DNA of 64,000 bases from Lachnospiraceae bacterium (GCA_017437785.1 JAFRXH010000040.1:1-64000); one strand, 5' to 3'; shown: positions 26,141-35,431, counted from the stretch's first letter. Program-made: numbers and translations. Notes: generated by a model from the letters alone, not told the origin.

Positions 26141-28606
26141 TTATTTTACAGAACCTGTCTTGAAGATGAAGCGTACGCTGTTATCAAAATCATCGCCTTC
26201 ATCATATGCGCCTGTGAAGCTGGTGTAGGTTTCGCCTGCGCGCCTTATTGCTTTGATGCGGTTTATTGTATCCGCTGCATCGTCACCCAGCAGCTGTGAT
26301 ATTTTGCTGATGCCTTCCTCGTCGAACTTGACCATGCCGTTCATAAGTTCCTTTGCGCCGTCATCCAGAGTGGCTGCTCCGTCGTTCAGTTTTCCTGCGC
26401 CGCTGTATAACCTGCCCGCTCCGTCATCAAGGCTGCGTGCGCCGTTATCAAGTTCTACAGCTCCGTTCAGCAGATCTGTCACGCCGTTATTTAATGTGCC
26501 TGCGCCCTCGTACAATGAACCTGCGCCCTCGTTTAAAGTCTTTATGCCGTTCTTAAGTTCAGCTGCGCCGCTGTTTAATTTCTGTGCGCCTTCTTTTACT
26601 CCGGATGCCCCGCTGTTAAGCTTATCATTATTGTCTGCAAGCTTTTTGGTTCCTGCCTGAAGACTGTCTGCGCCTTCCGAAAGGCTTGCCAGACCGCCGT
26701 CAAGAGCGCTTATGCCATCGCTTATGCTCTTAAGTCCGCCTGCAAGCGCTGCATTTCCTCCGCTTAACTGATCCGCGCCGTTCTTTAACTGACCTATGCC
26801 GTCTGATAAGCCGCTGCCCAGCTGCTGCATGCTTTCTGTCATCTGTGAATATATCACCGACTCACCGCTCATTATACCGATAATGGATGCAAGCTTTGAC
26901 TGTGCCCCTGCCAGCGCAGCCGCATCTGTTGACGCGCCGCTTACAACTGCATAGTGAGCGCTGTTATATGTTGCCAGAGCATCCCTGCAATCTTCTGCAG
27001 AATAGCCGCAGATCGCTTTAAGGCTTTCCGTATTTGCTGCAAGAGCTTCGGGTATTGCAAGATATTCGGCAGGAACAGCTCCGTTCTGATCTATCGCGCT
27101 CATAAGACTGCTCATCCATGATGCCGCTCCATCCAGCAGCTGAACCGCGCTGCTCATCTGCTGCACGCTCTCAGTAAGCTGTGTATTCATTCCTTCGCTG
27201 AGTCTGCTTATGCCGTCGCTAAGGTTCGATGCTCCGTCTGCCAGGGCATTTGCATTCTCTACTATGGCGTTATCCCTGAATCCTGCCTGCAGTTGGTCTG
27301 CTCCGTCCTTTGCGCTCTTTGCGCCTTCGCTCAGTTTAACTGCGCCGTCATATACACTTGCCACGCCTGCCGTATAATCCTTAATGCCGTCGCACAGACT
27401 TGCCGCACCGTTATACAGAGCCGATGTTCCGTCGCTCAGTGTGCCTGCGCCGTCATAAAGCTTTGCGCTTCCATCCTTTAATTCAGCGGTGCCGCTATAA
27501 AGCTTTGCGCTTCCGTCGCTTAAAGCTCCCGCGCCATCCTTAAGCTTACCGGTTCCGTCTGCCAGCTGCTGCGTGCCGTCAAATAACTGCTTTGTACCGT
27601 CATATAATTCTGCCGTTCCGTCTTTTAATGCAGCCGTTCCATCCTTCAATGCTGTCGATCCGTCTACCAGCTGCTTTGAACCGTCGCTCAGTTCATCCAT
27701 CTTTCCCTGTACTTCGCTCAGGTCTATGCCTTCGCCTGCGCCCAGCTGACTGAACACATCGCAGCCTGCAAGCGTAAGTGTCATGCCCAGTTCAAAATCC
27801 GTTGCATCCGCTTCTATCCTTATCTGCTCAGGGAAGTTCATATCCTCAAGACGTTCTTTTGTTTCTTCGTTTTCGGTACGCTCTATCACGCCGTCCCAGT
27901 CAAGGCTGTCTCTCAGTCCGGGATAAGCGATACCAACAACGATCTGTTCATTTCCGTCATCAATAAGTTTTGCATTTTCCACTTCTACATTGCTGAAGTG
28001 ATCTTCCGGCAGCATCAATCCGCTCACTGCCATGAAGGGTACATACACATCGTAGGAATTACCGTCCACTTCAACACTCTCGCTTAAGTTATTCTTATAA
28101 TCGAGGATTATGCTTACATGTCCGTCGGCTCCTGCGATCTGCTCTGCGCTCACCGCTTCACCGTTCAGCTCATAAGAGATATTCACCTCTAAAGGAAGTT
28201 CTTTATCCGTGCTGCCCTGATAGAAAACATCCGATCCGGCAGCATCCCAGGTTATGGTCCCGTCGTCGTTTTGCGTATAATCACCGTAGCCCTTTACATT
28301 GACGATATCTTTAAGTTCGGTTGAATCCGTCACTTCCGCGCTGCCGTCTTTATTCTTAAGCTGGTCGGATACAATCACCGAAGACTGCTCGCCATCCGCA
28401 TTCATAAGGACATACACCGTCTCTGTTTTTCCTGCCGAACTGGAATGCGAAGGTATCACCTGCTCCATAGCCTCGAAAAGTATGTCGTCATCATCATCCT
28501 TTGCCTGAACCTGAATATCCGCATTATCAGCAGCCGCGCAGCCTGCCAGCATAGATGTTATCGTTGCCGCGCTTATTAACTGTGCCATATACTTTTTATT
28601 CTTCAT
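26141..28606 (-). CDS. Large lipoprotein with XXXLXXG heptad repeats (YhgE/Pip-like)
   Basis: This 821-residue protein has a signal peptide ending in the lipobox LAGC (C23), then a mixed beta-type domain (about 35-300). About 43 heptads of the kind L-x-D/N-G-x-x follow in two blocks (DNA about 27280-27690 and 26340-26815), separated by an Ala/Ser-rich insert. Such repeats occur in YhgE/Pip-type proteins, which normally also have membrane segments; here there are none, so it would be tethered outside the membrane by lipid. The ATG at 28606 has GGAGG 8 bases upstream. It follows the MMPL gene by 37 bases and probably acts with it. Confidence 0.88.
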   Translation of the reverse strand: MKNKKYMAQLISAATITSMLAGCAAADNADIQVQAKDDDDDILFEAMEQVIPSHSSSAGKTETVYVLMNADGEQSSVIVSDQLKNKDGSAEVTDSTELKDIVNVKGYGDYTQNDDGTITWDAAGSDVFYQGSTDKELPLEVNISYELNGEAVSAEQIAGADGHVSIILDYKNNLSESVEVDGNSYDVYVPFMAVSGLMLPEDHFSNVEVENAKLIDDGNEQIVVGIAYPGLRDSLDWDGVIERTENEETKERLEDMNFPEQIRIEADATDFELGMTLTLAGCDVFSQLGAGEGIDLSEVQGKMDELSDGSKQLVDGSTALKDGTAALKDGTAELYDGTKQLFDGTQQLADGTGKLKDGAGALSDGSAKLYSGTAELKDGSAKLYDGAGTLSDGTSALYNGAASLCDGIKDYTAGVASVYDGAVKLSEGAKSAKDGADQLQAGFRDNAIVENANALADGASNLSDGISRLSEGMNTQLTESVQQMSSAVQLLDGAASWMSSLMSAIDQNGAVPAEYLAIPEALAANTESLKAICGYSAEDCRDALATYNSAHYAVVSGASTDAAALAGAQSKLASIIGIMSGESVIYSQMTESMQQLGSGLSDGIGQLKNGADQLSGGNAALAGGLKSISDGISALDGGLASLSEGADSLQAGTKKLADNNDKLNSGASGVKEGAQKLNSGAAELKNGIKTLNEGAGSLYEGAGTLNNGVTDLLNGAVELDNGARSLDDGAGRLYSGAGKLNDGAATLDDGAKELMNGMVKFDEEGISKISQLLGDDAADTINRIKAIRRAGETYTSFTGAYDEGDDFDNSVRFIFKTGSVK

Positions 28607-28643
28607 CTCTGTTTCCTCCTTTTCTTTTATCCTGCTGTTAACA

Positions 28644-30743
28644 TCAGCAATGTACCGTTTCTTTAAACGAAACATCTTTTTTATCTTTATGATCTCCCAG
28701 CGTGGTCGCCAGTATCAGCTTATCAAATATCATAAGGAAACTGGGCAGTACAAAGATCACGCAGAACATACTCACTATCGCGCCTCTGGCCATCAGTGTG
28801 CATAACGCGCTTATCATATCTATCTTTGAATACAGGCCTACGCCAAATGTTGCCGCAAAGAAGGATAAGGCGCTCACAAGTATCGACTTGGAAGAGGTCT
28901 GCACTGCAATGCTTATCGCATCATGCTTGTTAAGTCCCGACCTGCGTTCCTTTAAATATCTTGTTGTCATCAGTATCGCATAATCAACAGTGGATCCCAG
29001 CTGTATGGTTCCTATAACTATGCTCGCCACAAAAGGAAGACTCGTTCCGGTATAGAAAGGTATGGCCATGTTGAAGAATATGCCGCCTTCTATAACGGCC
29101 ACCAGTATCGCCGGTATGGATACCGATCTGAAAACCAGTAATATGATCGCAAATACTATACCTATCGATGCAGAGTTTACCTTTGTAAAATCGCTGTCTG
29201 TTGTCTTTATCAGATCTTCCGTTCCGGGCGCTTCGCCTACCAGCATTGCGCTGCTGTCATATCTCTTTGCCAGCGCGGATATCTGATCGCATTGCCTGCC
29301 GGATTCAGGTGACGCCACTTCAAATTCAGAGCCTATCAGAAGTATCTGCCACTTATCATCCATAAAGGACTCCTTCAGCTCATCAGGTATCACTTCTTCG
29401 GGAATGCCGGCGCCCTTTACCGTATTGAAGCCCAGCGCATATTTAACGCCGTCTGTTTTCTCTATCTCGGATGTAAGGGATCTTACTTCTTTTTCCGGAA
29501 GATCTGCAGAGAGCATCAGCATATGTGTTGTGCTCATATTAAACTCATCCGAAAGCTTATCGTTTGCCACTATGCTTGGCAGATCTTTGGGAAGCGTTGA
29601 GTCCAGATTATAGTACACTCCCACATTTTTATTTCCGTAGATCGAAGGTATCAGTATTATCAGATAAGCTGCCAGCAGTATCTTGTAATGCTTTAATACG
29701 AATGCTCCAAGGCCTTTCATCTCAGGTATCAGAGGCTTATGCTTTGTCTTTTCCAAAGCCTTATCGAATATAAGTATCATCGAAGGCAGTACTGTCACGC
29801 AGCAGATAACGCCTATCAAAACACCTTTCGACATTACCACGCCCAGATCAAATCCCAGCGTAAAGCTCATGAAGCATAAGGCTATGAAACCGGCTATGGT
29901 TGTTATCGAAGAACCCAGTACCGACGAAAAAGTTGCCGATATCGCTTTTGCCATTGCTTCGTTATTATCATTACTGCAAAGCTTCTGTTCTTCGTAGCTG
30001 TGCCACAGGAAAATGGAATAATCCATGGTAACGCCCAGCTGTAATACTGCTGCCAGCGCTTTGGTCACATACGAAACCTGACCCAGGAAATAATTGCTTC
30101 CCATATTGTAGACGATTGCCATTCCTATGCCTGCCAGGAAAATGAACGGCGCCAGGAAAGAATCCATCGCCAGCGAAAGCACTATCACGGAACAGATCAC
30201 GGCTATGCCTACATATATCGGCGTTTCCGAATCTGCCAGATCCTGCGTATCCACCAATACGCCCGACATGCCTGATATGAAGCACTGCTCATTGCAGATC
30301 TTTCTCATCTGCCTGATGGCTGCTATCACCGGATCCGAACTCGATGTATTATCAAAGAGTACAAAGAGCATCGTTGCATCGCCTTTATTAAAGATGTCAT
30401 TCAGCTCATCCGGAAGCATCTCTGCCGGGATCGAAAGATCCATAAGGCTGTCCTGCCATAACACATCTTTAACATGATCCACATTCATAAGTTTATCTTT
30501 AAGTACAGCCACATCCTTATCCGGCATCCCCTCTACTATTACCATGGAGAATGCCCCCATTCCGAAATCCTCTACCATGATATCCTGTCCCTTCATGGTG
30601 TCGATCTCTTTAGGAAGATAACTGAGCATATCGTAATTTACTCTGGTCTTAAAATACAGAAAAGCCGAAGGCAGCATAAGCAGCACTGCCAGTATCAGTA
30701 TCAGGTATCTTCCTTTAACAATACCTTTTGAAATCTTATTCAT
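28644..30743 (-). CDS. MMPL/RND superfamily transporter
   Basis: This 699-residue protein is made of two similar halves. Each has one membrane segment, a large extracytoplasmic domain and a block of about five membrane segments (AVLQLGVTMDYSIFLWHSYEE in the first half, GTIQLGSTVDYAILMTTRYLKE in the second). The paired D in VTMDYSIF and STVDYAIL is the family's proton-relay position. Such proteins export lipids, drugs or siderophores. ATG 30743 is chosen because GGGAGG lies 6 bases upstream. Expression is probably controlled by the TetR proteins encoded across the shared promoter region. Confidence 0.93.
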   Translation of the reverse strand: MNKISKGIVKGRYLILILAVLLMLPSAFLYFKTRVNYDMLSYLPKEIDTMKGQDIMVEDFGMGAFSMVIVEGMPDKDVAVLKDKLMNVDHVKDVLWQDSLMDLSIPAEMLPDELNDIFNKGDATMLFVLFDNTSSSDPVIAAIRQMRKICNEQCFISGMSGVLVDTQDLADSETPIYVGIAVICSVIVLSLAMDSFLAPFIFLAGIGMAIVYNMGSNYFLGQVSYVTKALAAVLQLGVTMDYSIFLWHSYEEQKLCSNDNNEAMAKAISATFSSVLGSSITTIAGFIALCFMSFTLGFDLGVVMSKGVLIGVICCVTVLPSMILIFDKALEKTKHKPLIPEMKGLGAFVLKHYKILLAAYLIILIPSIYGNKNVGVYYNLDSTLPKDLPSIVANDKLSDEFNMSTTHMLMLSADLPEKEVRSLTSEIEKTDGVKYALGFNTVKGAGIPEEVIPDELKESFMDDKWQILLIGSEFEVASPESGRQCDQISALAKRYDSSAMLVGEAPGTEDLIKTTDSDFTKVNSASIGIVFAIILLVFRSVSIPAILVAVIEGGIFFNMAIPFYTGTSLPFVASIVIGTIQLGSTVDYAILMTTRYLKERRSGLNKHDAISIAVQTSSKSILVSALSFFAATFGVGLYSKIDMISALCTLMARGAIVSMFCVIFVLPSFLMIFDKLILATTLGDHKDKKDVSFKETVHC

Positions 30744-30764
30744 CATTAACCTCCCTTCTGAATC

Positions 30765-30823
30765 TTGACCAACAGTCATTTTTGTGATAGGCTAAAGATA
30801 ATTCAAAACTGACCAACGGTCAA
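30765..30823. promoter_or_regulatory. Divergent promoters with two TetR-type operators
   Basis: Two near-identical palindromes, TGACCAACAGTCA (30766-30778) and TGACCAACGGTCA (30810-30822, perfect half sites), have centres 44 bp apart. Each carries the -35 hexamer TTGACC of one promoter: plus strand 30765-30770, 17 bases, TAGGCT 30788-30793; minus strand 30818-30823, 17 bases, TATCTT 30795-30800. A repressor bound at both would silence the MMPL operon and the regulator together. Confidence 0.75.
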
Positions 30824-30873
30824 TAGACACTTTTAAAAAAGTGTTCGAAAAATTCCTGCAGGAGGATGAACAG

Positions 30874-31476
30874 ATGGAAAAAGAAAAAAACACTTTAAAG
30901 AAACTTATCAAAAAGAACAGCCTGATGAACGCTGCGTTTGAGCTGTTTACGGAGCGCGGTTTTTCCAACACTTCCATAGCCGACATCGCAGAAAAAGCAA
31001 AGGTCGCAAAAGGAACTTTCTATCTATATTTTAAGGACAAATACGATCTGCGCGCCATGATCACCATGCACAAGGCCGAGCAGGTATTTATGAAAGCCTG
31101 GGAAGAAAGCGGCATAAACAATAAAATGAGCTTTGAAAAAACAGTGCTCAGACTGTGTTCCACAACTATAGACATACTTGCATCAGATAAGATCCTTACG
31201 CGTTTTCTGGTAAAGAACCTCAGTTTTGGCATGTTCAAATTCGGAGAATTGAATATCAATGATAAGGCTACACCTTTTTATACGCTGGTAGACGAAGCGC
31301 TCAAACGTTCAAAAGTAAAATACCGTGATCCGGAGATAATGCTGTATCTTATTTTTGAACTGATAGGCTCCGCCAGCTACAGTGCCATCACCGACGAAGT
31401 ACCCGTGCCCATCACGGAGTTAAAACCGCATCTGCTTGAGAATGCGCGTAATATAATGAAACTGTATGAAGAATAA
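30874..31476 (+). CDS. TetR/AcrR family regulator
   Basis: This 200-residue protein has an N-terminal TetR helix-turn-helix (SLMNAAFELFTERGFSNTSIADIAEKAKVAKGTFYLYF is the classic region, spread over residues 17-54). The C-terminal domain has no recognised ligand signature. ATG 30874 is preferred over the upstream GTG because GGAGG lies 8 bases before it. It is divergent from the MMPL operon and next to the paired operators, so it is the likely repressor of both. Confidence 0.95.
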   Translation: MEKEKNTLKKLIKKNSLMNAAFELFTERGFSNTSIADIAEKAKVAKGTFYLYFKDKYDLRAMITMHKAEQVFMKAWEESGINNKMSFEKTVLRLCSTTIDILASDKILTRFLVKNLSFGMFKFGELNINDKATPFYTLVDEALKRSKVKYRDPEIMLYLIFELIGSASYSAITDEVPVPITELKPHLLENARNIMKLYEE

Positions 31477-31525
31477 AAAATACTTCGCTGCACAGAGAAT
31501 GAACTATATATAAGGAGGCCCGATG

Positions 31526-32062
31526 ATGAATACTGAAACAGAAGAAAAGATACTAAACGCAGCGCTTAAGCTTCTTGAGGAAAAGAATCTTGATAAGATC
31601 AGTGTAAAGGATATCTGCGATGAATGCGGGATAAACCGAAATACCTTCTATTATCACTACACTGATATCTATGCCGTACTGGATGCGCTGCTTGAAAACG
31701 CAAGCACCCTCATGAAAAAAGAAGGCGAAGGCAGTGACATGCTTACGGATTATGAAAAACGCGTTGCCTTTATAAGCACCAATAAGAAGGCTGTCATGCA
31801 TGTTTATCAGTCAAAACAGCGTGAGACCATCAGTTCATATATACACAGGCTGAGTCATGATTTTGTTTCGGAATATGTATATAAAGCAGCAGAAGGAAAG
31901 AAAGTATCGGAAAACGATATACTCTTTATATGCAGCTTTTATGAATGCGCCCTTGAAGGTCTTATCTACCGCTGGCTGGAAAACAACATGCCTTTATATG
32001 ATGAAGATCTGCACCACAGATTCGCAGACGCATTTAAAACTACAATAAAAGCTTTACTGTAA
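31526..32062 (+). CDS. TetR/AcrR family regulator (second)
   Basis: This 178-residue protein has a TetR helix-turn-helix (KILNAALKLLEEKNLDKISV, DICDECGINRNTFYYHYTD) and a C-terminal region like that of DhaS-type regulators. It follows the first TetR gene by 49 bases, with GGAGG 7 bases before the second of two adjacent ATGs. No promoter of its own is clear. Whether it binds the same operators is unknown. Confidence 0.93.
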   Translation: MNTETEEKILNAALKLLEEKNLDKISVKDICDECGINRNTFYYHYTDIYAVLDALLENASTLMKKEGEGSDMLTDYEKRVAFISTNKKAVMHVYQSKQRETISSYIHRLSHDFVSEYVYKAAEGKKVSENDILFICSFYECALEGLIYRWLENNMPLYDEDLHHRFADAFKTTIKALL

Positions 32063-32076
32063 GATTGTAGGTAAAT

Positions 32077-32121
32077 CCGTGTTTTGAACACCTTTATGGA
32101 CAGGTGTTCGTCAATACACGG
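32077..32121 (-). repeat. Two-part hairpin beyond the tmRNA 3' end
   Basis: GAACACC pairs with GGTGTTC around a 10-base loop, and outside an internal loop CCGTGT pairs with ACACGG. It lies 6 bases past the tmRNA end and 15 past the TetR stop. No T run follows on the minus strand; it may be a processing signal or a weak terminator. Confidence 0.5.
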
Positions 32122-32126
32122 TGTAG

Positions 32127-32457
32127 TGGACCTGAGGGGAATTGAACCCCTGTCCGAAATACCCGCCATCGCCCTTCTACTATCATAGCCGGTGATCAGA
32201 CATTCCCTCTGCCGTTATGTCATCGGCAACGTAACGGTTTTAGTAGCTTCATGGATCTGCCATATGCTCAAAGCTTTGCATATGCGTTTCCTGCGATCCG
32301 ACGCCCTTACCTCAACGCGCAGGTGCGAAGAGAAGGACGGGCTGCACTTAGGCAGCCAGTGCTAAATTATCTTCAGCGTTTAGTTTAATTTTGGGTTTAC
32401 GCACTCCTGCGGATAGCTTCTTCGACTTAAGATACCCCGTCGAAACCTGTCAGGCCC
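32127..32457 (-). ncRNA. ssrA: Transfer-messenger RNA (tmRNA)
   Basis: tmRNA rescues stalled ribosomes with SmpB. The 5' end GGGCCTG (from 32457) pairs with CAGGTCC near the 3' end to form the acceptor stem, and a T-arm with GGTTCAATTCC follows the usual pattern (32134-32153). The tag reading frame, read on the minus strand, ends at 32348: AEDNLALAA then TAA, first codon at 32377. CCA is not encoded (CTA follows the discriminator A). It lies next to smpB, rnr and secG, a conserved Firmicutes grouping. Confidence 0.96.
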
Positions 32458-32487
32458 GTATTATTTATAATATAGACCCACTAAAAA

Positions 32488-32516
32488 ATTTTACAATGGG
32501 GAGGTTTTATTGTCAA
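32488..32516 (-). promoter_or_regulatory. Promoter of ssrA
   Basis: TTGACA and TAAAAT are separated by 17 bases on the minus strand, starting 4 bases past the smpB stop. The expected transcript has a leader of about 24 bases before the mature tmRNA, to be removed by RNase P. Confidence 0.8.
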
Positions 32517-32520
32517 GCGC

Positions 32521-32985
32521 CTATAGATTCCTGACCTTAAACTCTCTTTCTACCTCTCTTCTGGCGTCCTTCTTGGCGATATCCTGCCTCTTGTCATAGA
32601 TTTTCTTACCTTTGGCCAGGCCTATCTCGAGCTTCGCCCTGCCGTCTTTGAAATATACCTGCAGAGGCATTATGGTAAAGCCTTTTTCCGAAGTATCGCC
32701 CACAAGCTTGTTGATCTCGGATTTATGCAGAAGCAGCTTTCTGGTGCGCATCGGATCGCGGTTAAAGATATTGCCGTGATCATAGGGGCTTATGTTCATT
32801 CCTACAACATATGCCTCCCCGTCTTCTATCTGCACATAAGCTTCCTTTATGCTGCACTTGCCGGCGCGGAGGCTCTTGACCTCCGTCCCGGCCAGGGACA
32901 ATCCCGCTTCATACTTCTCAAGGATGAAATAATCATGAAAAGCCTTCTTATTATTTGCGACGAGCTTTATACCATCTTTTTTCAT
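32521..32985 (-). CDS. smpB: SsrA-binding protein
   Basis: SmpB brings tmRNA to stalled ribosomes. This 154-residue protein has the family sequence VANNKKAFHDYFILEKYEAGLSL near the start, GTEVKSLRAGKCSIKEAYV, and the C-terminal tail GKKIYDKRQDIAKKDARRE that enters the mRNA channel. The start at 32985 lies inside the rnr gene (35-base overlap) without a strong ribosome site; the longer frame to 33156 has no family similarity. Confidence 0.97.
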   Translation of the reverse strand: MKKDGIKLVANNKKAFHDYFILEKYEAGLSLAGTEVKSLRAGKCSIKEAYVQIEDGEAYVVGMNISPYDHGNIFNRDPMRTRKLLLHKSEINKLVGDTSEKGFTIMPLQVYFKDGRAKLEIGLAKGKKIYDKRQDIAKKDARREVEREFKVRNL

Positions 32986-35017
32986 GCTTTTTCTTCTTCC
33001 CTTTCTTATCCTCAGCTGCAAGCTCAAAATCGATCGTATGCAGCAATCTGTCAACCGATACCAGCTTAACGCTAACCTTCTGTCCAAGAGAAAAACGCTT
33101 CCTTGTACGGCGTCCCACAAGCGCGTGTTCCTTTTCGACATAACTGTATTCATCACCGCTTATCTTTGTGAGAGCCACCATTCCCTCTACGGTATTGGGC
33201 AGCGCAACATACATGCCCCATCCGGTCACGCCGCTTATCACGCCCTCAAATTCTTCCCCGATATGATCCGACATATATTCGGCTGCCTTCATCTTATCCG
33301 CTTCACGTTCTGCGTCCGCAGCCTTGCGTTCGCACTGTGAGCATCTGTCAGCCACGCCTCTTAATATCTCACCGTAGTGGGCTATACGTTTTTTCTTAAG
33401 TTTATCATGCAGCTGTTCCTTAAGTATACGGTGTATCTGCAGATCAGGATAACGTCTGATCGGAGACGTAAAGTGCGTATATTCTTTTGCGGCCAGGCCG
33501 TAATGTCCCACACACTCTGTGGAATATCTTGCCTGCTTCATGCTGCGCAGTGTAAGCGATCTTATCAGATCCTCCTGCGGAGTACCCGCGCAGTCTGCGA
33601 TCATGCGCTGGACTTCCTTAGGTTTTATCTTACCCGGATCCGCCTTTATATTATAACCGAATCCTCTGAGCAGGTCTATAAGTTCTCCCATGCGGTCCGC
33701 ATCCGGTGTCTCATGTACCCTGTAGAGGAAAGGCAGGTCCTTGCCAAGCATATATCCGGCGACGCACTCATTAGCACTTAACATGAACTGTTCGATCATA
33801 GCCGTGGCGGTATTATGTTCATATGCCTTTATATCGGTAACACGCCCGTCATCGTCCAGTTCTATTTTGGTCTCCGGAAGGTCAAAGTCTATCGCTCCGC
33901 GCTTATGGCGCATTTTCTTAAGTGCCAATGCAAGGCGTTCCATGCGCTTAAACATCGCGGTAAATCCTTTATACTCTTTGAGCAGCGCCCTGTCATTCCC
34001 TTCAAGTATGGCTGCCACATTGGTATAAGTCATGCGCCTGTCCACGTTTATCACGGATTCGCAGATCTCGTAATCCTTTATCACGCCGGCTTCGGTAATG
34101 CGCATGATACAGCTCATTGCCAGCCTGTCTTCACCCGCATTTAATGAACAGATCCCGTTTGAAAGCCGCTCGGGCAGCATAGGGATCACCTTTCCCGGCA
34201 GATATACGCTGTTTCCGCGCTTAAGCGCTTCTTTATCAAGTACACTGTCTTCCTTAACGTAATGACTTACATCCGCTATATGAACGCCCAGGATATAATC
34301 CTTGCCTTTTCTGGACAAACTCACCGCATCATCCAGATCCTTCGAATCTTCGCCGTCGATGGTTACCATCTTTACATCGCGCAGGTCCCTGCGCCCTCTT
34401 AATTCACTCTTCCTTATCTTAAGAGGCACGCGCTCCGATGCATCCCTTACTTCTTCGCTGAAATCGAAGGGCAGATCATGCGCACGTATGACCGACATGA
34501 TATCAACTCCGGGAGCAAAGGGATCGCCAAGCACCTCGCTGATCCTGCCTTCGGGACGCATATGGCCTTCACCGTAAGATAAAAGCTCTACTACGACCTT
34601 CTCACCGTCTTTTGCCTTAAACTCCATCCCGGGCGCGATATGGATGTCATCCGTCACACGGATATTATCGGGTATGACAAAGCCGAAGCCACGGCCTTCC
34701 TGATAGGTACCTATAAGGCTTTTGATGCCGTGATCCAGCACCTTGAGCACACGTCCTTCGCAGCGCCTGCCGCGGCCGTTTATAAGCTCCACCTTGACCT
34801 TATCCTGATGAAAAGCTCCGTTAAGCTTTGATGCAGCCACAAAGATATCCTCATCAAGCCCTTCGCACTCCACAAAACCGAAACCTTTACGGTTAGTGGT
34901 GATCACCCCTTCATAGATCTCTTTGCCCTTTTTGCCTTTCTGTTTTTTAAAGGGCTTAACAGCAGGTGCCTTAGCATGCTTTTTCTTTCTAGTTGTATTG
35001 ATCGTTACTTTAGTCAT
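32951..35017 (-). CDS. rnr: Ribonuclease R
   Basis: RNase R is a processive 3'-5' exoribonuclease that degrades structured RNA, including non-stop mRNAs released by tmRNA. The 688-residue protein has a Lys-rich N-terminus, cold-shock-like domains (GFGFVECEGLDEDIFV and GRGFGFVIPDN), the RNB catalytic domain with GEDSKDLDDAVSL, and an S1 domain near the C-terminus (FEGVISGVTGWGMYVAL) followed by a Lys-rich tail. The ATG at 35017 is preceded by AAAGGAAG; the longer frame to 35047 would run into the terminator of secG. Confidence 0.97.
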   Translation of the reverse strand: MTKVTINTTRKKKHAKAPAVKPFKKQKGKKGKEIYEGVITTNRKGFGFVECEGLDEDIFVAASKLNGAFHQDKVKVELINGRGRRCEGRVLKVLDHGIKSLIGTYQEGRGFGFVIPDNIRVTDDIHIAPGMEFKAKDGEKVVVELLSYGEGHMRPEGRISEVLGDPFAPGVDIMSVIRAHDLPFDFSEEVRDASERVPLKIRKSELRGRRDLRDVKMVTIDGEDSKDLDDAVSLSRKGKDYILGVHIADVSHYVKEDSVLDKEALKRGNSVYLPGKVIPMLPERLSNGICSLNAGEDRLAMSCIMRITEAGVIKDYEICESVINVDRRMTYTNVAAILEGNDRALLKEYKGFTAMFKRMERLALALKKMRHKRGAIDFDLPETKIELDDDGRVTDIKAYEHNTATAMIEQFMLSANECVAGYMLGKDLPFLYRVHETPDADRMGELIDLLRGFGYNIKADPGKIKPKEVQRMIADCAGTPQEDLIRSLTLRSMKQARYSTECVGHYGLAAKEYTHFTSPIRRYPDLQIHRILKEQLHDKLKKKRIAHYGEILRGVADRCSQCERKAADAEREADKMKAAEYMSDHIGEEFEGVISGVTGWGMYVALPNTVEGMVALTKISGDEYSYVEKEHALVGRRTRKRFSLGQKVSVKLVSVDRLLHTIDFELAAEDKKGKKKKHEKRWYKARRK

Positions 35018-35042
35018 TTCTTCCTTTCTTTCATTATGAGCA

Positions 35043-35076
35043 AACAAAAAGCCCCTCTTAGATATTTAAGAGGGGC
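35043..35076 (-). terminator. Rho-independent terminator of secG
   Basis: A 10-bp stem (GCCCCTCTTA with its complement) closes a 6-base loop and is followed on the minus strand by TTTTTGTTTG. Partial read-through would supply rnr and smpB, for which no separate promoter was seen. Confidence 0.9.
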
Positions 35077-35094
35077 CGTAAAAACTTCTTTACT

Positions 35095-35331
35095 TTAGAA
35101 TACCGTGATATTCAGTACTGCCGCAAGCAATATGGCTACAACGGAAAGCACTCTGGTCACCAAAAGGATCATGCCCTCACGGGAACGTCCCTTATTTTTA
35201 TCCCAGTATGTGTCGGATGAAGAGCCGCCTGTAAGACCGCTGATACCCGAATCACGCCCCTTCTGCATAAGTACTACAACGCAAAGTACAACGCAGACTA
35301 TTATAAACAAGATAGTTAATGCTGTTCTCAT
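35095..35331 (-). CDS. secG: Preprotein translocase subunit SecG
   Basis: SecG is the small helper subunit of the SecYEG channel. This 78-residue protein has two membrane segments, with the family motif VLMQKGRDSGISGLTGG between them. GGAGG lies 7 bases before ATG 35331; the longer frame to 35391 is rejected. Confidence 0.96.
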   Translation of the reverse strand: MRTALTILFIIVCVVLCVVVLMQKGRDSGISGLTGGSSSDTYWDKNKGRSREGMILLVTRVLSVVAILLAAVLNITVF

Positions 35332-35362
35332 AACAAAACCTCCTGAATTTCCAAACAGAGAT

Positions 35363-35391
35363 AATTTACCACATAACAAAATAAAAAGCAA
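35363..35391 (-). promoter_or_regulatory. Promoter of secG
   Basis: TTGCTT and TAAATT are separated by 17 bases on the minus strand. Confidence 0.55.
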
Positions 35392-35431
35392 GTACTTTTT
35401 TTATCGTAAACCTGATATGGCAGTAAGACGC

